Shown here piece by piece: positions 63,230 to 64,000 of a stretch of DNA of 64,000 bases. The DNA is taken from assembly GCA_029851945.1 (NCBI GenBank), contig JARKUZ010000067.1, forward strand, positions 75,058-139,057, written 5' to 3'. The first letter of the stretch is position 1. Each line of letters opens with the position of its first letter. Made by a program: the position numbers and the translations under genes. The stretch is from Terrisporobacter sp. GTDB taxonomy: Bacteria > Bacillota_A > Clostridia > Peptostreptococcales > Peptostreptococcaceae. The notes below the pieces were generated by a model, which saw only the letters and a program-made list of their open reading frames with translations, was not told where the DNA came from and did no database searches.

Positions 63230-64000
63230 TTAACTAAAGAAATTTATAAATGTTACTATAGTTGGTAAAGCTATTAAATCTATTAAAAAAGCACCTACTA
63301 ATGGAACTATTAACATCGCTTTTATAGAATTACCATATTTAGATGTTACAGCATTTATATTTGCTAATGCATTTGGTGTAGCTCCTAATCCGTGCCCTAA
63401 TAATCCTGCAACCATTATCGCTGCATCAAAGTCTTTTCCTAATAGTTTGAATACTACAAATACAGCAAATAAAGCTATAAATATAACTTGAGCTGCAAGT
63501 ATAATAAGCATTGGCCCTGCTAAATCTGCCAGCTCCCATAACTTCATAGTCATAAGTGCCATTGTTAAAAATATTCCTAAGCATACATTACTTATTATAT
63601 CTATAGAATATAAATCTAAATTTACAAGTTTTAATTTATCATTTATATTTCTGAATATTACAGCTATAAACATCGCTCCAACGTATCCTGGGAGAACAAT
63701 ATCTGTCATACTAGTAAACCATGCACTAACAACACTTCCTATTGTCATACATGATGCTATAACAGCGATTTGTGTAATCATAGTATTTGAATTAAATGAC
63801 TCACTAATTTTTATACCCGCAACCTCCTCTATTGATATGCTTCCTCCAACTATATTGCTATCATTATCCTGTGAACTTGTATCTTCAGTAGGTGTTAAAT
63901 TATTTTTATCTATTAAATATCTTGCTATTGGTCCACCTATAAGACCTCCACATACTACTCCAAATGTTGCTGCTGCCATCCCTATAGTTAAAGCTCCATT
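63230..64000 (-). CDS. gltS: Sodium/glutamate symporter GltS, C-terminal part (cut by window edge)
   Basis: The last 256 codons of a GltS-type symporter; the frame is open to the window end at 64000. NGALTIGMAAATFG, CGGLIGGPIARYLI near the edge and GLLGHGLGATPNALANINAVTSKYG near residues 200-224 are family motifs, the second a re-entrant loop. About seven helices are visible. It imports glutamate with Na+. The N-terminal half is outside the window. It is upstream of hutD on the same strand. Confidence 0.92.
   Translation of the reverse strand, partial: NGALTIGMAAATFGVVCGGLIGGPIARYLIDKNNLTPTEDTSSQDNDSNIVGGSISIEEVAGIKISESFNSNTMITQIAVIASCMTIGSVVSAWFTSMTDIVLPGYVGAMFIAVIFRNINDKLKLVNLDLYSIDIISNVCLGIFLTMALMTMKLWELADLAGPMLIILAAQVIFIALFAVFVVFKLLGKDFDAAIMVAGLLGHGLGATPNALANINAVTSKYGNSIKAMLIVPLVGAFLIDLIALPTIVTFINFFS

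Overview
The window is AT-rich, low-GC Firmicute DNA. Short intergenic gaps, strong G-rich Shine-Dalgarno (SD) sequences, a clostridial rnfCDGEAB operon, MinCDE together with MreBCD, and a pyridoxal synthase pair point to an anaerobic member of the Clostridia. It is probably Peptostreptococcaceae (the Clostridioides/Romboutsia/Terrisporobacter/Intestinibacter neighbourhood). That placement is inference from gene content and order. Nearly everything is chromosomal core, and almost all genes lie on the minus strand. Only recX, a 25-codon microgene, rnz, fprA, one tRNA-Leu and a candidate small RNA are on the plus strand. No insertion sequence, prophage or CRISPR array was seen.

Layout, left to right. 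1-3266: 5' part of argH, a Cof-type phosphatase, a CPA1 antiporter and ridA. 3505-7202: galactose ABC transporter mglBAC, with a promoter, an operator-like palindrome and phased A-tracts upstream. 7437-11904: leuS behind a complete T-box leader, then rsfS, yqeK and nadD. 12131-13921: recX, the microgene and rnz on the plus strand. 13988-15960: a YozG/YoaS-like pair and an orphan PotD-like lipoprotein. 16257-23052: yhbY, obgE, rpmA, prp, rplU, rng, a DUF2344 protein and a B12-binding radical SAM protein. 23415-24608: a flavodiiron protein. 24673-35034: the cell-shape and division cluster maf-radC-mreBCD-pbp2-minCDE-rodA-mgsA. 35290-40407: the Rnf complex. 40644-43613: a SPOR-like protein, a glyoxalase-fold protein, an exported EEP-fold hydrolase and an unrecognised protein with two helix-loop-helix repeats.

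43944-47656 is an accessory-looking five-gene operon: a LytTR response regulator, an AgrC-like GHKL kinase, a YhfC-like intramembrane protease, a small lipoprotein and a small membrane protein. No agrB or agrD was found beside it. Next to it lies a candidate terminator-ended small RNA carrying two identical UCCCCCAU motifs. 47806-53525 holds an orphan HMA protein and a peptide-binding lipoprotein, lytic transglycosylase, coaE, polA operon. Then come tRNA-Leu(CAA), a four-SH3 SGNH hydrolase and pdxST. 57598-62341 is an ECF sigma factor with its membrane partner and a three-gene ABC exporter. Both units carry the same promoter motif at identical spacing, so they look like one self-controlled regulon. 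The window ends with hutD and the 3' part of gltS.

The most novel-looking parts are the sigma-factor/ABC regulon, the two-component/intramembrane-protease operon with its neighbouring small RNA, and two genes whose best-placed initiation codons are not ATG, GTG or TTG. Six-frame reading was by eye. Promoter, terminator and RNA calls come from visible consensus matches and hand-paired stems, not from software.
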